From Planctomycetaceae bacterium (GTDB lineage Bacteria > Planctomycetota > Planctomycetia > Planctomycetales > Planctomycetaceae): DNA of 7,640 nt. Of this stretch, positions 4,858-7,640 are shown piece by piece. A program made the position numbers and the translations under genes. The number at the start of each line of letters is the position of its first letter. Positions within the stretch are counted from its first letter, which is position 1. The stretch is from the NCBI GenBank assembly GCA_020426425.1, contig JAGQQB010000174.1:1-7640 (forward strand). The letters are read 5' to 3'. The notes under the pieces are model-generated. The model had not been told where the DNA came from. It did no database searches and saw only the letters and a program-made list of their open reading frames with translations.

Positions 4858-7640
4858 ATGCCTCCTCGTGTTCATGCCCTGTTGGTCGGCATTAACGACT
4901 ATCCGGCACACGTCGGACGCCTCAGCGGCTGCCTGAATGACGTCCGGCATGTCGAGAATTATCTGCGGCAGCGATTCGCGCAAGATCAACTGCGGTGCGA
5001 AGTCCTGCTGAATGCCGACGCAACGCGTGGCAATCTCATTGACCAGTTCCGGACGCATTTGGGTCACGCCACGAGCGACGATGTGGTTCTGTTCTACTTC
5101 GCCGGACATGGGGCACGGTGGAAGTCGGCGCGGGAATTCTCGGTACTGTATCCAGACGGCATGGACGAAGGGCTGGTCTGTGCCGACAGTCGAGTTCCAG
5201 GAGGATTCGATCTGGCGGACAAAGAACTTGCGGTGCTGTTGCATGAGATCGCCCAGCAGGGACCTCAGATCACGGTAATTTTGGACTGCTGTCACTCTGG
5301 TTCAGGGACGCGTTCGACCGACGACTTCCTGCAACTCCGATCTCGCAATACGCACGAAGTGCGCGAGGAGCGGCCACTGGCGAGTTATCTCGAAGGGTAC
5401 TACGAACAGTTACTTCAGCAAGGTGCGTCCCTGCAAATCCCAACCAGTCGGCATATGCTGCTGGCGGCGTGCCACCGAACGCAGAAAGCCTGGGAGGCGC
5501 GGGATCAGCGCGGTGTCTTTACAACATCACTACTGGAGACGCTGGAAAGTTCCGGCGGCGACCTCTCTTACGCCGACCTGTTTGTGCGTACGCGACATGC
5601 CATCCGAACTCGGGCAGACAACCAGGAACCGCAATTTGAAACCTGCGGCGGGTTTCACGCCTATCAGCGGTTCCTTGGTCACGATGTGGACCAGGCAGCG
5701 AAGCGTTACAGCGTCACGCGTATCCGGGATCAGTGGCAGATCAACTGTGGTGCACTCCACGGATTACCAGCCGACCCGGACGCAACGGTGGAACTGGCGG
5801 TTTTTGCGTCCGCTGAGCCGACTGTGCAACTCGGTTGCGCAACGACGCTTCAAGTCGGTGCTCAAACAAGCGAAATCAGGCTCGTTGATGTCGAGCCTGA
5901 TCCAGACGCCGAACTGCAGGCGGAGATCACAAGCCTGCCAGTACCACCGCTGATGATTGCAGTCACTGGCGATGAGTCTGGCCTGCGAATCCTGCGGGAA
6001 CAACTGGCCAAGCATGGTGCAGAGTCGACCGGTATCGCATTGGTCGAGGGGAACGCACCATATACGATTCGTGCCGATGACCTGACCTACACGCTGCACG
6101 ACTCCGATACTGGCCAATTGATCCATGGAGCCAAGGGCTATTCCGCCGAGTCCGCTGAGTATCTGTGCGGGGTCCTCAAACAGATCGCAACCTGGGAACG
6201 AGCGACTGGACTGCAGAATCACTGGACGCGGATGAATGCGGGCGATGTCCCGTTCCGCCTCTGGAAGCTCGATGACGACTCGCAACCAGTCGAAGAGTTC
6301 ACGGAACCAGCGCTCACCATCGACGTGCCGCCGGACGACGATGGCTCATTCGCCGTTTCCGGTCAGTTTCGTTGCCGCAATCAGACGGATCAGCCGCTCA
6401 ATTTCTTGTTGGTCTACCTGTCCGACGACTTTGCGATTCAACCGTTGTACAACGAATGGATTGAACCAACCAATGAGGACTTCATCATCACGTTGGAAGG
6501 CGAAACCGAGTTCCACCTCACACTGGATCCTGACGAGGGGCATCGGTCGACACACCTGTTCAAGCTCATCGTCAGTACAGAGAAGGTGGACGACTTTCTC
6601 ATTGCGCAAGACCCCATCGATATTGGCGAGATTTTTGATCCGCGCGGCCATCGGGGCGCGAAAGGGTTGCGATTCGGCAAACCTCGCAAAAAACTGGTGC
6701 GTCAGAACGAATGGTTCACTCAGGATGTGCGAATCACCCTGCAACGACAGGCAGGACATGTCGGCAAAATCGCGGCATCACTCGCCAACGGCGCGATCAC
6801 CATCAAATCACACCCAGTATTCGAAGCCGGTGTGAGTCTCTCTGGCACTGCTACCTCAACCAGAAATGTTGGTGCCGGGCCTGACGTCGAGCGCATTCTC
6901 AACCAACAGGGACTAGAACTGCTCAACCTGTCCCCCACCAGAGGCGAGACTGCGTGCCAATTAACCCTCAGCAACATTGCCAGCGCCGAGTCGTTGAGTG
7001 AGCAGCCACTGGAGATCGAACTGCATCTTCCGCTGGCAGACAACGAACGAATTCTGCCGCTGGCATTTGACGGCGAACACATCTTACCGCTGGGTGAGGT
7101 TGAGTACACATCAGGCGGAATCACCCGGGTGCGGCTACATGATCTACCTGAGAGTCACGAAAACCAGCGTGGCGTCGGTCGTGCGATTCAAATGTACTTC
7201 AGTCGCATTGTGCTTGCTCGCGACAACGTGAACGAACTGGCGTGGATCGACTATCGACCTGATGGCCACCCCGTACGACGAACGCAAAACGTCGTACAGA
7301 AGGTGCAGCAGGCAACAAACATTCTGCTTCTCCTACACGGCATCGGGACCGACAGCACAACCATGGCCCGCAGTCTCGCACATGCGGTGGATGACTCCGG
7401 CCGCAGCGTGGCAGACCAGTTCGATCTCGTGCTCGTTTACGACTACGAGTCGCTGAACACCCCAATCGCAAGGACCGTCCCGAAACTCAAGCGGGATCTG
7501 AAGCAGGTCGGACTCCAGGCAGACGACGGGAAGCGATGTACGGTCCTGGCTCAGTCGCTGGGCGGACTCGTGGGGCGCTGGTTCGTAGAGTGTGAGCGCG
7601 GTCACGAAGTGATTGATCACCTCGTGCTCATCGGCACGCC
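4858..7640 (+). CDS. Caspase-like protease fused to an alpha/beta-hydrolase (3' end outside window)
   Basis: One uninterrupted frame of at least 927 codons runs to the window edge. Residues 1 to about 265 form a peptidase C14 (caspase/metacaspase-like) domain. It has strand 1 'HALLVGINDY', the catalytic His in 'FYFAGHG' (H84) and the catalytic Cys in 'ILDCCHSGSG' (C145, directly before HSG). 'YPDGMDEGLVCAD' (D100, D103, E104, D110) resembles the acidic pocket segment of metacaspases, which suggests preference for Arg/Lys at P1. Residues of about 270-650 are mainly beta and non-enzymatic; about 495-590 ('FRCRNQTDQPLNFLLVYL') resembles DUF4384-like domains seen after caspase domains in other bacteria. 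About 640-815 is a further beta-rich linker. The C-terminal part is an alpha/beta-hydrolase: 'NILLLLHGIG' (H827, G828), 'YDYESLNTPI' (862-870), and the nucleophile elbow 'LAQSLGGL' with S900, then 'LVLIGT', as in PGAP1-like or DUF7379-like lipases. Its acid and His residues would lie beyond the window. There is no signal peptide, so it is probably cytoplasmic. It is the last visible gene of the three-gene cluster and likely its effector. Confidence 0.93.
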   Translation, partial: MPPRVHALLVGINDYPAHVGRLSGCLNDVRHVENYLRQRFAQDQLRCEVLLNADATRGNLIDQFRTHLGHATSDDVVLFYFAGHGARWKSAREFSVLYPDGMDEGLVCADSRVPGGFDLADKELAVLLHEIAQQGPQITVILDCCHSGSGTRSTDDFLQLRSRNTHEVREERPLASYLEGYYEQLLQQGASLQIPTSRHMLLAACHRTQKAWEARDQRGVFTTSLLETLESSGGDLSYADLFVRTRHAIRTRADNQEPQFETCGGFHAYQRFLGHDVDQAAKRYSVTRIRDQWQINCGALHGLPADPDATVELAVFASAEPTVQLGCATTLQVGAQTSEIRLVDVEPDPDAELQAEITSLPVPPLMIAVTGDESGLRILREQLAKHGAESTGIALVEGNAPYTIRADDLTYTLHDSDTGQLIHGAKGYSAESAEYLCGVLKQIATWERATGLQNHWTRMNAGDVPFRLWKLDDDSQPVEEFTEPALTIDVPPDDDGSFAVSGQFRCRNQTDQPLNFLLVYLSDDFAIQPLYNEWIEPTNEDFIITLEGETEFHLTLDPDEGHRSTHLFKLIVSTEKVDDFLIAQDPIDIGEIFDPRGHRGAKGLRFGKPRKKLVRQNEWFTQDVRITLQRQAGHVGKIAASLANGAITIKSHPVFEAGVSLSGTATSTRNVGAGPDVERILNQQGLELLNLSPTRGETACQLTLSNIASAESLSEQPLEIELHLPLADNERILPLAFDGEHILPLGEVEYTSGGITRVRLHDLPESHENQRGVGRAIQMYFSRIVLARDNVNELAWIDYRPDGHPVRRTQNVVQKVQQATNILLLLHGIGTDSTTMARSLAHAVDDSGRSVADQFDLVLVYDYESLNTPIARTVPKLKRDLKQVGLQADDGKRCTVLAQSLGGLVGRWFVECERGHEVIDHLVLIGT

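Noticed and set aside
4792..5295. 167-codon minus-strand open frame across the start of the caspase gene
   Set aside because: The plus strand here encodes the catalytic His segment of a caspase domain and the frame continues for more than 900 codons; the minus frame shows no motif.
6236..6835. 199-codon plus-strand frame inside the caspase-hydrolase gene
   Set aside because: Overlaps the continuous long frame in another phase; it is Ser/Arg-rich with no recognisable domain.
1..7640. tRNA, rRNA, CRISPR array, insertion sequence ends or att sites
   Set aside because: I saw no cloverleaf-like gene with a CCA end, no regularly spaced repeats, and no transposase motif or terminal inverted repeats in the window.

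Overview
The window holds one decayed gene on the minus strand (about 230 to 1410), then three long genes that all read on the plus strand from about 1600 to the right edge. G+C is moderately high and the genes use many G/C-ending codons. The mix of a large caspase-like fusion protein, a ComEC-type metallo-beta-lactamase and a long unrecognised protein suits a large-genome environmental bacterium. Planctomycetota is my best guess, but this is inference from gene content only; nothing here fixes the taxon.

Layout. Bases 1-231 show no recognisable gene. Bases 232-1409 (minus) read as a DegT/DnrJ/EryC1/StrS-type PLP-dependent aminotransferase. It can only be followed by changing frame: one G is missing in a G-run just after the PLP lysine, and a TAG stands where the family usually has Trp near the C-terminal domain. 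It is annotated as a pseudogene, although a sequencing error could explain the indel. Bases 1410-1601 are the head-to-head gap. From there on the plus strand come: a 553-residue MBL-fold hydrolase of the ComEC type with all main metal-ligand motifs (1602-3263); a 460-residue protein I do not recognise (3375-4757); and a very long open frame starting at 4858 that is cut by the window edge. This last frame encodes an N-terminal caspase-like (peptidase C14) domain with a His/Cys dyad, a beta-rich middle, and a C-terminal alpha/beta-hydrolase with an HG oxyanion motif and a serine nucleophile elbow.

How they may work together. The three plus-strand genes are separated by gaps of 111 and 100 bases, and the last two have clear ribosome binding sites. 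They look like one transcription unit carrying three potential activities: a metal-dependent hydrolase, an unknown component, and a protease joined to a lipase/esterase-like enzyme. In bacteria, caspase-like proteases and ComEC-like MBL enzymes are repeatedly found in conflict or programmed-death loci. A plausible reading is a defence or suicide module in which the caspase and hydrolase domains are the effector. No sensor NTPase, nucleotide cyclase or known defence marker is visible in this window, so that function is inference.
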